Assembly: GCF_004403305.1 (NCBI RefSeq)
Contig: NZ_SOHE01000044.1
Coordinates: 79,228-143,227 of the forward strand
DNA: 64,000 nt
DNA from: Cryobacterium frigoriphilum
GTDB lineage: Bacteria; Actinomycetota; Actinomycetes; Actinomycetales; Microbacteriaceae
Reading direction: 5' to 3'
The position numbers and the translations under genes were made by a program. This document shows, piece by piece, positions 8,473 to 17,153 of the stretch (within the stretch, counting starts at the first letter, position 1; each line of letters starts with the position of its first letter). The notes under the pieces were generated by a model. The model was not told the DNA's origin and searched no databases. It worked only from the letters and a program-made list of their open reading frames with translations.

Positions 8473-9648
8473 TTAGTCGAGGGCTGGGGGCAACAGTATG
8501 GTCGCTTGAGACTGGGCGGAGCTGGTCACGATTGAGTGCAGCACACGCTGCACCTGCAGTCCGGTTTCAAACGTGGGCACCGGGGCACGGTTGGCGCCGA
8601 TGGCACCGAGAAAGTCGGCGATTTCGTGTACGAAGCTGTGCTCCCAGCCGAGTACGTGGCCCTGCGGCCACCAGGCGCTCAGATACGGATGCTCCGGTTC
8701 CGTCACGAGAATGCGGCGGAAGCCCTGCTCCCTGGCCGGCACGGTACCGTCAAGAAAACGCAGTTCGTTCATCGTCTCGAGGTCGAAAAGCAGGCTGCCT
8801 CGATCGCCGTAAATTTCAATGGACAAGCCGTTCTTGCGGCCGAGGGCAACGCGCGAGACTTCAAGACTCGCGATGGTTCCCGAGGTGAGATCCAGGGTTG
8901 CCCAGGCCGCATCATCCACGGTCACGGTCTCGGGCCCACACGGGCCCGGGCGTTCCGTGACAAACGTGTGCACCCGACCCGAGACCGACCGCACCCGATC
9001 GTTGAGCAGATACTGGATCTGGTCGATCGCATGCGAGGCGGTGTCGCCGAGCGCTCCGGATCCCGCTGTTTCTGCGCGAAGACGCCAGCTCATGGGCTGT
9101 TCGGCGTCGGTCAACCAGTCCTGCAGATACGCGGCACGAACCTGCCGAACCGTCCCGAGGCGCCCCTCGGCGATCAGATCGCGGGCCAGGGTGAGAGCGG
9201 GAATCCGGCGATAGTTGAATCCCACCATCGAGTGCACTCCCCGAGCGCGAGCGGCCTGAGCGGCCTCGACCATCGCCTCTGCTTCGGCCACGGTGTTGGC
9301 GAGTGGCTTCTCGACCAGCACGTGTTTGCCTGCGGCGAGGGCGGCGATGGCGATCTCGGCGTGCAGGTAGCCGGGCGCGCAGATATCGACGATGTCGATA
9401 TCGTCGCGCTGAACCACCTGCCGCCAATCGGTCGACGACTCCGCCCAGCCGTATCGAGCCGCCGCTGCGGCGACCTGGCCGGCGTCGCGACCCACGAGCA
9501 CTCGCTGTTCGAAGGGGGGAACGTCGAAGTAGCTCGCCACATTGCGCCAGGCATGGGAATGAGCCTTGCCCATGAACGCGTAGCCGATGGCGGCCACCCC
9601 GAGTGGGCGACCGTCACGATCCTGCATGAATTGCTCAAACACGGGCAT
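8473..9648 (-). CDS. Gfo/Idh/MocA family oxidoreductase
   Basis: 391-residue NAD(P)-dependent sugar dehydrogenase. The N-terminal Rossmann fold has GVAAIGYAFMGKAHSHAWRN as the dinucleotide-binding region, and the family's EKP motif sits in HVLVEKPLANTV. A C-terminal alpha/beta substrate domain includes GDTASHAIDQIQYLL, where the Asp/His pair corresponds to the catalytic region in this family. The gene starts 7 bp after the stop of another Gfo/Idh gene. Paired enzymes of this type often work in opposite redox directions on one sugar: oxidation at C3, then reduction after the glycosidic bond is opened. Confidence 0.9.
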   Translation of the reverse strand: MPVFEQFMQDRDGRPLGVAAIGYAFMGKAHSHAWRNVASYFDVPPFEQRVLVGRDAGQVAAAAARYGWAESSTDWRQVVQRDDIDIVDICAPGYLHAEIAIAALAAGKHVLVEKPLANTVAEAEAMVEAAQAARARGVHSMVGFNYRRIPALTLARDLIAEGRLGTVRQVRAAYLQDWLTDAEQPMSWRLRAETAGSGALGDTASHAIDQIQYLLNDRVRSVSGRVHTFVTERPGPCGPETVTVDDAAWATLDLTSGTIASLEVSRVALGRKNGLSIEIYGDRGSLLFDLETMNELRFLDGTVPAREQGFRRILVTEPEHPYLSAWWPQGHVLGWEHSFVHEIADFLGAIGANRAPVPTFETGLQVQRVLHSIVTSSAQSQATILLPPALD

Positions 9649-9655
9649 CGACCGG

Positions 9656-10765
9656 CTAGAGCAGCGTGGCCGCTGTCGGGTCCCAGTCGTCGGGCAACAC
9701 CGGAACGGCAGCGGTGGAGCTCTCGACCGTTACGAACTGGCCGGTTTCGATTGATTCCGAGATTGACACCATGCTGTCGAGCACGTGATAGGCCAGGTGG
9801 CCCGGTGCCCGATGCGGGGTATCGGAGCGGATGGCGCGGGCCATTTCCAGCACGCCGACACCGCGGCTCGCGGTGCTGCCGACCGAGGCAATGGTGGTCC
9901 AGTCGTCTTCTCCGCGGGCGCAGATGCGGATGTCTCCGTCGAAGCGGTTGGGGTCGGGGAACGAGATGGTTCCCTCGGTTCCCGTCACCTCGACGAAGCC
10001 GGCCCTGCGGTAGGGGGAGTCGAAGCTGTAGATGCTCTGCGATGATTCCCCGGTCTCGAACTGCGCGATGGCACTCACGTGGGTTGGAACGGTCACGTCG
10101 AAGTCTTCGCCGGCTCGGGGCCCGGAGCCAATCGTTCGGGTCGCGCGGGCGGTGGAACCGAAGGCTGCGACCTTGCTGATCGAGCCGAAGGTCTGGATGA
10201 GGGCGGTGAGGTAGTAGGGTCCGACGTCGAAGAGGGGGCCGGCCCCCTGCTGAAACAGAAAGGCCGGGTTCGGGTGCCACGACTCCGGACCGGGGGACTG
10301 CATGAGCGTGAGGGCGGTCAGCGGCACGCCGATGGCGCCGTTCTCGATCATGCGGCGGGCGGTTTGCATCCCGGCACCCAGAAATGTGTCGGGTGCGGAG
10401 CCGAGGCGCACGCCGGCGGCATCCGCTGCCTGCAGCAGGGAGAGTCCGGTTTCGCGGTCGAGCGAGAAGGGCTTTTCGCTCCAGACGTGTTTGCCGGCGT
10501 TGACGGCCGCGGTGGCAACCTCGACGTGGGCCGCGGGGATGGTGAGGTTGATGACAATGTCGACGTCGGGGTGGTCAAGAGCGGCCTGCACTCCGCCCGA
10601 GGCGGGGATACCGAATTCGGCGGCACGGTCTGCGGCGACCGCTTCATTGATATCGGCGATGATGTGCACCGTCACGTCGGGGAAGGTGGCGAGATTGCCG
10701 AGGTATTCCTTGCTGATGACGCCGGCGCCGATGATGGCGATTCCGACGGGTCCGCTGGCCTTCAT
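9656..10765 (-). CDS. Gfo/Idh/MocA family oxidoreductase
   Basis: 369-residue Gfo/Idh/MocA dehydrogenase. It has Rossmann motif GIAIIGAGVISKEYLGNL at the N-terminus, EKP in HVWSEKPFSLDRETG, and catalytic-region motif FDVGPYYLTALIQTFG. It is only distantly similar to the neighbouring Gfo/Idh protein, arguing against recent duplication. It overlaps the upstream TIM-barrel gene by 4 bp (ATGA), so the two are translationally coupled. It likely oxidises or reduces a pyranose or cyclic sugar with NAD(P); the substrate is undetermined. Confidence 0.9.
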   Translation of the reverse strand: MKASGPVGIAIIGAGVISKEYLGNLATFPDVTVHIIADINEAVAADRAAEFGIPASGGVQAALDHPDVDIVINLTIPAAHVEVATAAVNAGKHVWSEKPFSLDRETGLSLLQAADAAGVRLGSAPDTFLGAGMQTARRMIENGAIGVPLTALTLMQSPGPESWHPNPAFLFQQGAGPLFDVGPYYLTALIQTFGSISKVAAFGSTARATRTIGSGPRAGEDFDVTVPTHVSAIAQFETGESSQSIYSFDSPYRRAGFVEVTGTEGTISFPDPNRFDGDIRICARGEDDWTTIASVGSTASRGVGVLEMARAIRSDTPHRAPGHLAYHVLDSMVSISESIETGQFVTVESSTAAVPVLPDDWDPTAATLL

Positions 10766-11502
10766 GCTGTGGGCCGGCCGGCAGAGAGAAAACGAAAGCT
10801 GTCGGTGACAGCATCGAACATTTCGCCCTCGAAATCATCGAGTTCGACGACGCCCACCTCAAGATTCGAGGCGGCCTCGATGATGTCCCAGATCGGCAGC
10901 GCCCCCGAGCCCACGGCGACTTGGGCACGCGGGTCACGGGTGGCCGGGCCGTCCTTGATGTGGATGAGACGAACGCGGTCGCCGAGACGAGCGAGCAGCG
11001 CGACCGGGTCCTGCCCGCCGACGGCGGCCCAGTAGGTATCGAGTTCCAGAATGACCTCAGGGTTGAGATTGTCGGCAAGCACCTCGAGCCCGGTGCGCCC
11101 GTCGGGGAGTGTCTCGACCTCCCACCAATGGTTGTGGTATCCCACGGTGACGCCGTACTGCGCGCCCTTCGCTGCGGCGGCATTGAGCAGGCCAGCGGTG
11201 ATTTCGATGTCCTCGACGGTCTTCCAGCGGTCTTCCGCGACCGAAGGGTCGACGACCGTGGTGATGCCGAGCGTGTTGGCGGCGGTGAAGATTTCGTCCT
11301 GATCGGCGCGAAGCAGTGGTGCGTGGCCGGACGGAGCGCTCAGGCCAGTTGCACGCAGGGCTTCCCCGAGAACAGCCGCGGTGGCGACGAAGTTGTACGG
11401 CTCGACGTGCGTGAACCCGATGTCGGCGAGGCGCCTGATGGTTGCGGGCAGATCCGCGTCGAGTGCTTTTCGCACCGTGTAGAGCTGGATTGAATAGGCC
11501 AC
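10762..11502 (-). CDS. Xylose isomerase-like TIM-barrel sugar isomerase/epimerase (IolE-like fold)
   Basis: 246-residue PF01261-type barrel, first gene of the minus-strand sugar operon. It starts MAYSIQLYTVRKAL, typical of the family. Predicted metal ligands fall in GHAPLLRADQDE, YHNHWWEVE, LELDTYWAAVGG, IHIKDGPA and VVELDDFEG. An RBS-like GAGGAG lies just upstream on the minus strand. A good minus-strand promoter (11587-11615) is placed 85 bp upstream of the start. It is coupled by overlap to the next Gfo/Idh gene. Candidate roles are elimination or hydration of a keto-glycoside, or isomerisation. Confidence 0.88.
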   Translation of the reverse strand: MAYSIQLYTVRKALDADLPATIRRLADIGFTHVEPYNFVATAAVLGEALRATGLSAPSGHAPLLRADQDEIFTAANTLGITTVVDPSVAEDRWKTVEDIEITAGLLNAAAAKGAQYGVTVGYHNHWWEVETLPDGRTGLEVLADNLNPEVILELDTYWAAVGGQDPVALLARLGDRVRLIHIKDGPATRDPRAQVAVGSGALPIWDIIEAASNLEVGVVELDDFEGEMFDAVTDSFRFLSAGRPTA

Positions 11503-11586
11503 TGCTTCTCCTCATCATTGAGTGCGGAGGACGGCGGCCAGATCGATGGTCCGCGAGCCTCCTGCGAAGGATTTTCCCCTGCCCAA

Positions 11587-11615
11587 ACACTAGGAGGACT
11601 TATGCTTCAAGTCAA
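11587..11615 (-). promoter_or_regulatory. sigma70-type promoter of the minus-strand sugar operon
   Basis: On the minus strand TTGACT (bases 11615-11610) is followed after 17 bp by TAGTGT (11592-11587), reading towards the TIM-barrel gene at 11502. The surrounding AT-rich tract (11597-11690) also contains GCTT/AAGC inverted matches that could be the ROK operator. A plus-strand TATAAT at 11642-11647 faces the regulator gene. Confidence 0.55.
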
Positions 11616-11687
11616 GCAAAAGATGCAAGCTGTTCGACATCTATAATTTTTGGTTGCACGGAAGTAACTAGTGGTATGACTTAACCC

Positions 11688-12893
11688 ATGCCACTCCCCG
11701 CCGCCACGATGCCCAGCACGACAGCGCTCTCACACGTGGGCGATTTGTTCCAGATCCTGCGCGATGGTCTGCCTCGAACCCGGGCCGAACTGGCTGCCAG
11801 CACCGGACTGGCCCGATCGACGGTGGCGGCCCGAATCGACGTGCTCCTGGCCTCTGGTCTCATCGCAACCGTCGGTGATGCTGCCTCATCCGGCGGTCGC
11901 CCGCCCTCGCGTATCGCGGTGAATCCCAGCGCGAGAATCGTTCTGGCGTTCGACATCGGCGCGTCACACTGTGTCGTGGCCGTGACCGACCTGGCCTCCA
12001 CGGTGATTGACAGCTCGACCTTTGACATGGACATTGCGGCCGGCCCCGAGGTCGTGCTGGACCGGGCGCTGACGGCCGCGCGCTCGCTCATCGCGGCACA
12101 TCCGCAGCTTTCGGGCATTGAACTTGCCGGAATTGGAATCGGGCTGCCGGGGCCGGTCGAACACGATTCGGGCCGGCCCATCAACCCTCCGATCATGCCC
12201 GGTTGGGATGGTTTTGACGTGGTTGATTACGTTCAGTCGCGGTTCAACTGTCCGGTTTTCGTCGACAACGACGTGAATATCATGGCGCTCGGGGAACGCT
12301 CGACGCACTGGCCGGGTCAGGACAATCTGCTGTTTGTGAAAGTATCCACGGGGATTGGTGTGGGCATCATCAGCAGCGGGCTTCTGCAGCGCGGCGCCGT
12401 GGGTGCGGCGGGCGACATCGGTCACGTGCGCGTTGCCGACGCCAACGACGTCGTGTGCGTTTGTGGCAATACGGGATGCCTCGAAGCGCTCGTCGGCGGT
12501 CCGGCGATCACGGCCCGGCTTCAGGCCGACGGCGTGAGCGCACAGAACGTGCGGGAGGTCGTTGAGCTGGCGCGCGCGCGTAACCCCAAGGCGATCGCGG
12601 TCATTCGTCAGGCCGGGCGGGAGATTGGCACGGTGCTGGCCACCTGCGTCAATCTGCTGAATCCGTCGATCATTGTCATCGGCGGCGGGCTCGCGCTGGC
12701 CGATGAGCACCTGCTCGCCGGAATTCGCGAAATCGTGTACCAGCGGTCGTTGCCACTCTCGACGGCGAACCTGCAGATCGTGTCGTCACGGGCCATGGAC
12801 ACGGCCGGAATTCTCGGGGCGAGCAGTCTGGTCATCGGTCAGGTCATGAGTGCCGAAGCCATCGAATCGCACCTGCTGCACCGAACCGCCTAG
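11688..12893 (+). CDS. ROK-family transcriptional regulator
   Basis: 401-residue ROK repressor. An N-terminal winged-helix DNA-binding domain (TRAELAASTGLARSTVAARI, about residues 25-45) is followed by an actin-like sugar-kinase fold. The fold has FDIGASHCVVAVTDL (phosphate-1 region), GIGLPGPVEHDSGR, DNDVNIMALGE and the ROK zinc signature in CVCGNTGCLEALVGG. ROK repressors release DNA on binding a sugar. It is divergent from the sugar operon and 185 bp away, so it most likely controls that operon and itself. No Shine-Dalgarno precedes the ATG; the message may be leaderless or nearly so. Confidence 0.92.
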   Translation: MPLPAATMPSTTALSHVGDLFQILRDGLPRTRAELAASTGLARSTVAARIDVLLASGLIATVGDAASSGGRPPSRIAVNPSARIVLAFDIGASHCVVAVTDLASTVIDSSTFDMDIAAGPEVVLDRALTAARSLIAAHPQLSGIELAGIGIGLPGPVEHDSGRPINPPIMPGWDGFDVVDYVQSRFNCPVFVDNDVNIMALGERSTHWPGQDNLLFVKVSTGIGVGIISSGLLQRGAVGAAGDIGHVRVADANDVVCVCGNTGCLEALVGGPAITARLQADGVSAQNVREVVELARARNPKAIAVIRQAGREIGTVLATCVNLLNPSIIVIGGGLALADEHLLAGIREIVYQRSLPLSTANLQIVSSRAMDTAGILGASSLVIGQVMSAEAIESHLLHRTA

Positions 12894-13031
12894 GCGCACC
12901 CGACGGGCCGCGCGGGACCCACGACTAATGGATCGACTGCGAGAAGGTGGCACGGTGCCGGTCGTATTCAATGTGCCGGGCCTGTCCGATAGCCTCCGCC
13001 GCACCGACACTCTCCATCGAACGCACGATCA

Positions 13032-13055
13032 CACGGCCGGCCCTAAGCGGCCGTG
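13032..13055. terminator. short GC-rich hairpin between convergent regulator genes
   Basis: Perfect 8-bp arms CACGGCCG and CGGCCGTG separated by 8 bases, overlapping the last codons of the Lrp-like gene and lying 139 bp after the ROK gene stop. There is no U-tract, so intrinsic termination is only plausible. Position between convergent genes supports a shared terminator. Confidence 0.4.
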
Positions 13056-14059
13056 CGTCGCCCGTCGCCGCGCAGCGACACCTGCATGTGCTTCAACATG
13101 TTCGACGTCACCGAGCGTTCCCCGATGCGAATCTGCGGGATGTTGCGCGCCAGGTGCGCCTCGAGCGCTGTGATCTCGGGCAACGACCGCACCCAGAAGT
13201 TCAGGCACAGATTGTACGGCCCCACCAGAACCTGAGCGGCCCTGATCTCCCGGATACGCGACAGCGCCTCCCCGACCTCCGCAATCTGGCGCGGATCGAC
13301 CGTGCACATGAAGTGCGCCGCGATGGGCCAGCCCGACAGCGGCCGCGCCACATCGCAGCGCATGACCAGCGCCCGGGAACTGAGCATGTGGTTGAGGTGT
13401 CGGCGCACGGTCGCCACGCTCGTGGTCATTCTCTCCGCCAGGCTCGTCAGCGTGGCCCGGCCGTCCAGGGTCACGTTGCGCAGCACCTGTTCGTCGATCT
13501 CGTGCACCTCGTGCGACGGCGATGCGACATCGTCAAAGGTCGCCGCGTGTTTTAGCGTCGCGACCTGGTCCTGAGACAGGGCACGCAGGCGCCAAGCGCT
13601 TCCCTCCAACAGCACACCCGTCACGATGTGGGTTCGCGTGGCGATGACGCCCTTCAGCCCGGCCAGGGTTCCGGTGAGGTAGGCATCCAGCTCGATGATG
13701 TCGAGGCCGTGCCAGTCGAGGCTGATCGACCAGTCGCCGAGGACCGAGCGCAGGGTGCGCACGCTCGGATCCTGCTCCAGGGCCAGCAGGGCGGCGGGCA
13801 GCCGGCTCGATTTGACTCGGATATCGATGATCGCGCGCAGCGATTCGGCCGCGATCACATCCGACACCGAGATCCAGGCCGAGCCGTTGTCCTCCATGAC
13901 CTGCCAGCGCCGGGAGGCCGTCATCGGATCGACGCCCAGCACTTCACCGATGAAGGTCCAGGGGGCTCGCGGCCAGATTTGCAGCGCGTGGATGACCTGG
14001 CGGTCGAGTTCGTCGAGCTGCACCGGATCTATCGAAACGCTCGCGCTATGGCATGACAC
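13043..14059 (-). CDS. Lrp/AsnC-family regulator with two HTH-ligand modules
   Basis: About 338 residues, twice the usual Lrp/AsnC length. The first HTH module is LDELDRQVIHALQIWPRAPW with MTASRRWQVMEDNG. The second begins near residue 175 with DEQVLRNVTLDGRATLTSLA and VATVRRHLNHMLSS and is followed by a C-terminal RAM-like domain. This duplicated architecture is common in actinobacteria. The start is uncertain: GTG 14059 is preferred to TTG 14083. It is divergent from the amidohydrolase/peptide-importer operon (133 bp apart) and probably senses an amino acid or peptide product of it. Confidence 0.83.
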   Translation of the reverse strand: MSCHSASVSIDPVQLDELDRQVIHALQIWPRAPWTFIGEVLGVDPMTASRRWQVMEDNGSAWISVSDVIAAESLRAIIDIRVKSSRLPAALLALEQDPSVRTLRSVLGDWSISLDWHGLDIIELDAYLTGTLAGLKGVIATRTHIVTGVLLEGSAWRLRALSQDQVATLKHAATFDDVASPSHEVHEIDEQVLRNVTLDGRATLTSLAERMTTSVATVRRHLNHMLSSRALVMRCDVARPLSGWPIAAHFMCTVDPRQIAEVGEALSRIREIRAAQVLVGPYNLCLNFWVRSLPEITALEAHLARNIPQIRIGERSVTSNMLKHMQVSLRGDGRRTAA

Positions 14060-14192
14060 ATATCTGCAATCTACCGGGCACAAGTATCAGAATTCCGCAC
14101 CGCAACATGACTGTTACGTGCATGACGTTGAATCACCAATCAAGTCGCCCCGTCAGGGGAACCCACGCAGCCAAGCTTCAGGAGGACTTTTC

Positions 14193-15467
14193 GTGAACAC
14201 GCATCAGGCAGTGGCAGTGATCAACGCCACGATTATCGACGGCACGGGGTCCGCGCCTCGACCACAGCAATCCATCGTCGTGCGCGACGGCGTCATCGAA
14301 TGGATCGGGCCCCACTCAGAACTTCCCACCCTGCCCGAGAACACCGAGTTCGTCGACATCGACGGCGCCACCGTGCTGCCCGGGTTCATGGACGTGCACG
14401 TGCACCTCGCGATGGACGGTTCCCTGAACCCCGCCGGCTACCTGCACGAACCGGATGCCCTGCTGCACTTTCGCGGCGTGCGCAACGCCCGCCGCACCCT
14501 CGACGCCGGTGTGACGACCGTGCGTGACCTCTCGGGCAGCGACTACGCGCTGGCCATGGCCGTTGAGCAGGGCATCATCGCCGGTCCGCGGGCGATCATG
14601 GCCATCCACGCGATGGGCCCGACCGGCGGGCACTCGGACTCCCGCACGCTGACGGTGCCCTTCGACTGCCACCCGGCCGGCGCGCACTTCGGCAAGACCG
14701 CCGACGGCGAGGACGCGGCCCGCAAACTCGCCCGTGAAATTCTGCGGATGGGCGCGGGCGTCGTGAAGGTCATGGCGACCGGTGGAGTCTGGAGCCCCAG
14801 AGACGCCCCCGAACATGACGGCTTCACCGAGAAGGAAATGCGCGTAATCGTCGAAGAGGCGACCAACAAGGGTGTCTACGTCGCCGCGCACGCCCAGGGG
14901 GCGAACGGCATCAAGAACGCCCTGCGCGCCGGCATCAAGAGCATCGAACACGGCTACCTCATCGACGACGAGGGCATCCAGCTGCTGCTCGACAACGATG
15001 CCTGGCTGGTCCCGACCCTACTGACCGGCACCACGCCTCCAGACCCGACCAAGGCCACGGCCTACGCGGTGGAGAAGAAGAACCGGGTGCGTGCCCTGCT
15101 CGAGAAGAACATCGCACGGGCCTTCGCCGCGGGGGTCAAGGTGGCCCTCGGCACTGACAGCGGCGTGGTTCCGCACGGCCAGAACCTGCGGGAACTGGGC
15201 ATCATGGTCGACCTCGGCATGGATCCGATGCGAGCCATCGTTGCCGGCACCCTCGAGGCTGCTCGCCTGCTGCGCCTCGACGGCGAAGCCGGAAGCATCG
15301 CGGTAGGCAAGCGCGCGGATCTGGTCGTCACCGCGGCCAACCCGCTGACCGACATCCACTCACTTGGTGACCCGCAGAATATCTCGCTGGTCATCCAGAA
15401 CGGCGCCATCGTCGTCGACCGCCGCATCAGAGCCCTTGCACTCTCAACGGACAGAAGGACAGCATGA
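14193..15467 (+). CDS. Metal-dependent amidohydrolase (imidazolonepropionase/prolidase-like)
   Basis: 424-residue amidohydrolase-superfamily enzyme. It has HxH metal motif DVHVHLAMD near residue 67, bridging-lysine region KVMATGGVWSP, further ligands in AAHAQGANG and SIEHGYL, and the catalytic Asp in ALGTDSGVVPHG. The C-terminal strand returns to the N-terminal beta-sandwich (GSIAVGKRADLVV). The GTG start has a perfect AGGAGG 7 bp upstream. This subgroup cleaves N-acyl amino acids or Xaa-Pro-type dipeptides. It begins the operon and overlaps the binding-protein gene by 4 bp, so it probably acts in the cytoplasm on the imported compound. Confidence 0.88.
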   Translation: MNTHQAVAVINATIIDGTGSAPRPQQSIVVRDGVIEWIGPHSELPTLPENTEFVDIDGATVLPGFMDVHVHLAMDGSLNPAGYLHEPDALLHFRGVRNARRTLDAGVTTVRDLSGSDYALAMAVEQGIIAGPRAIMAIHAMGPTGGHSDSRTLTVPFDCHPAGAHFGKTADGEDAARKLAREILRMGAGVVKVMATGGVWSPRDAPEHDGFTEKEMRVIVEEATNKGVYVAAHAQGANGIKNALRAGIKSIEHGYLIDDEGIQLLLDNDAWLVPTLLTGTTPPDPTKATAYAVEKKNRVRALLEKNIARAFAAGVKVALGTDSGVVPHGQNLRELGIMVDLGMDPMRAIVAGTLEAARLLRLDGEAGSIAVGKRADLVVTAANPLTDIHSLGDPQNISLVIQNGAIVVDRRIRALALSTDRRTA

Positions 15468-17092
15468 AGAACCGCACCCGAGCCGCCGCGCTCGCCAAAT
15501 CCGCCGCCGTGCTGCTGGCCGCCACTCTCGCCCTCACCGGGTGCGGCGGCACCGGAGCCACCAGCGACACAGCCCAGGGCGGCGTGCTGCGCATCGGAAC
15601 CATGACCGACGTGGTGCAGTTCGCGCCGCTGAACAACGTCAGCATCTCCGATCAATACATCATGAACCAGCTCTACCCCGACCTGTTCACCCTCGAACTC
15701 GACGGCACGCTGAGCCCCCACGTCGCCCAGGGCTACACGGTCAGCGACGACGGCATGGTGCTCGACATCGAGCTAAGCGATGAGTTCTTCTGGAGCGACG
15801 GCGAACCCATCACGGCAGAGGACGTGAAGTTCACTCTGGACCGGTTCGTCAGCGACAAGCTGCTGCACGGAATCACCATCGCGAGCAACCTCGCATCCGC
15901 CGAGGTCACCTCACCCACCGAACTCTCGGTGACGATGAAAAGCGCCAGCTTCGGCTGGGCCCAGGACCTCGCCCGGTCGATGAAGATCCTGCCGCAGCAC
16001 GTGTTCGCCGACGTGCCGAACCTGGCCGAGTACCCCATCGATGCCCACGAAGACGCCTGGGTCAGCGGCGGCTCGTTCACCCTCACCGGCATCACCAAGG
16101 GCCAGAGCTACACCTTCGAACGCAACGAGGGCTACCCGCTCTCCGCCGATGGAAACGAAGCGGTCGAAGGAGTCGAATTTCGCATCTACCCCGACCTCAA
16201 CACCATGCAGCTCGCCCTGCAGAGCGGTGACCTCGACCTCGCGGCGCCCTCCATCCCGTCTTCAGCGGTGACGAGCCTCGCCAGCCAGCCGAACATCGAG
16301 GTCGTCGAAACGACCGAGGCCCTCAACTACTCCAAGCTCACCTTCAACGCGTCGAGCGCACCGCTCGACGACGTGGTCGTGCGCCAGGTCATCTCGGGTC
16401 TCATCGACACCGACGCCATCCTGACGAGTGTCTTGCAGGACCGCGGCACCCACCCGGTCGGACCGGTGCTGCCGGTCTACACCGACTACCAGCCCGACAT
16501 CGACGAGTGGAGCTTCACCGCCGACGAGGCGCGCGCGGAGTTGACCGCAGCGGGTTACACGGATGCCGACGGCGACGATTACTTCGACGGCATCGACCTG
16601 AAACTGCTCTGCGACCAGGGCAACGCCAACCACGCCAAGTCGGCCCAGATCGTGCGGGACAATCTCGCCACGGCGGGCATCACCGTTTCCCTGGCCTGCT
16701 CCGAGCGGGCTACCTCACTTGCTGCGGCCAAGACCGGTGACTTCGACCTGTACATTCACAAGCTGAACCAGATCAACAGCCCGGCAACAAGCCTGGCGCT
16801 GCAGTACTCCTCGGCCAACACCTCCGGGCTGTACTACAACTACGTTGTCGACGCCGAGATGGATTCGCTCATCGCGACGGCCGCTGCGGCAACGACTGAA
16901 GCCGACAACATGGCCGACACCAAAACCGCCGCCGCGTACATTCACGACAACGCGTACGTTCTGCCGCTCTACGTTGAGGCGCTCAGCAATGCGTACAACT
17001 CCTCGCGCTTCACGGGGTACCTGCCCAGCGGTTCGGAAACGTTCTCGATGGTCAACCCCTACTCCCTCTCCCAGGTAGTACCGGCCACGTAG
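15464..17092 (+). CDS. ABC transporter solute-binding lipoprotein (SBP_bac_5)
   Basis: 542 residues with a lipoprotein signal: basic start MKNRTRAAALAK, hydrophobic stretch, and lipobox LALTGC (Cys about residue 27). The mature domain has the SBP_bac_5 pattern, including YPDLFTLELDGTLSPHVAQG, SDGEPITAEDVKFTLDRF and FERNEGYP. It should be anchored to the outer face of the membrane and bind peptides or related solutes. The ATGA overlap with the amidohydrolase supports coupled expression. A strong hairpin follows its stop, before the first permease. Confidence 0.92.
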   Translation: MKNRTRAAALAKSAAVLLAATLALTGCGGTGATSDTAQGGVLRIGTMTDVVQFAPLNNVSISDQYIMNQLYPDLFTLELDGTLSPHVAQGYTVSDDGMVLDIELSDEFFWSDGEPITAEDVKFTLDRFVSDKLLHGITIASNLASAEVTSPTELSVTMKSASFGWAQDLARSMKILPQHVFADVPNLAEYPIDAHEDAWVSGGSFTLTGITKGQSYTFERNEGYPLSADGNEAVEGVEFRIYPDLNTMQLALQSGDLDLAAPSIPSSAVTSLASQPNIEVVETTEALNYSKLTFNASSAPLDDVVVRQVISGLIDTDAILTSVLQDRGTHPVGPVLPVYTDYQPDIDEWSFTADEARAELTAAGYTDADGDDYFDGIDLKLLCDQGNANHAKSAQIVRDNLATAGITVSLACSERATSLAAAKTGDFDLYIHKLNQINSPATSLALQYSSANTSGLYYNYVVDAEMDSLIATAAAATTEADNMADTKTAAAYIHDNAYVLPLYVEALSNAYNSSRFTGYLPSGSETFSMVNPYSLSQVVPAT

Positions 17093-17098
17093 CCGTTC

Positions 17099-17127
17099 GC
17101 GTGGGGCGGGCCGCGCCCGCCCCACGC
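17099..17127 (+). terminator. strong intra-operon hairpin between binding-protein and permease genes
   Basis: Perfect 13-bp stem, GCGTGGGGCGGGC (17099-17111) with GCCCGCCCCACGC (17115-17127), loop CGC. It begins 7 bp after the binding-protein stop and lies 27 bp before the permease start, with no U-tract. In importer operons such hairpins act as partial terminators or 3'-end protectors, keeping binding protein in excess over permease; that role is inferred. Confidence 0.7.
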
Positions 17128-17153
17128 CTTCGTACCACCCGAAAGGTTCGCTC

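Noticed and set aside
8536..10179. 547-residue plus-strand open frame
   Set aside because: Antisense to the two Gfo/Idh genes, composition typical of a shadow frame.
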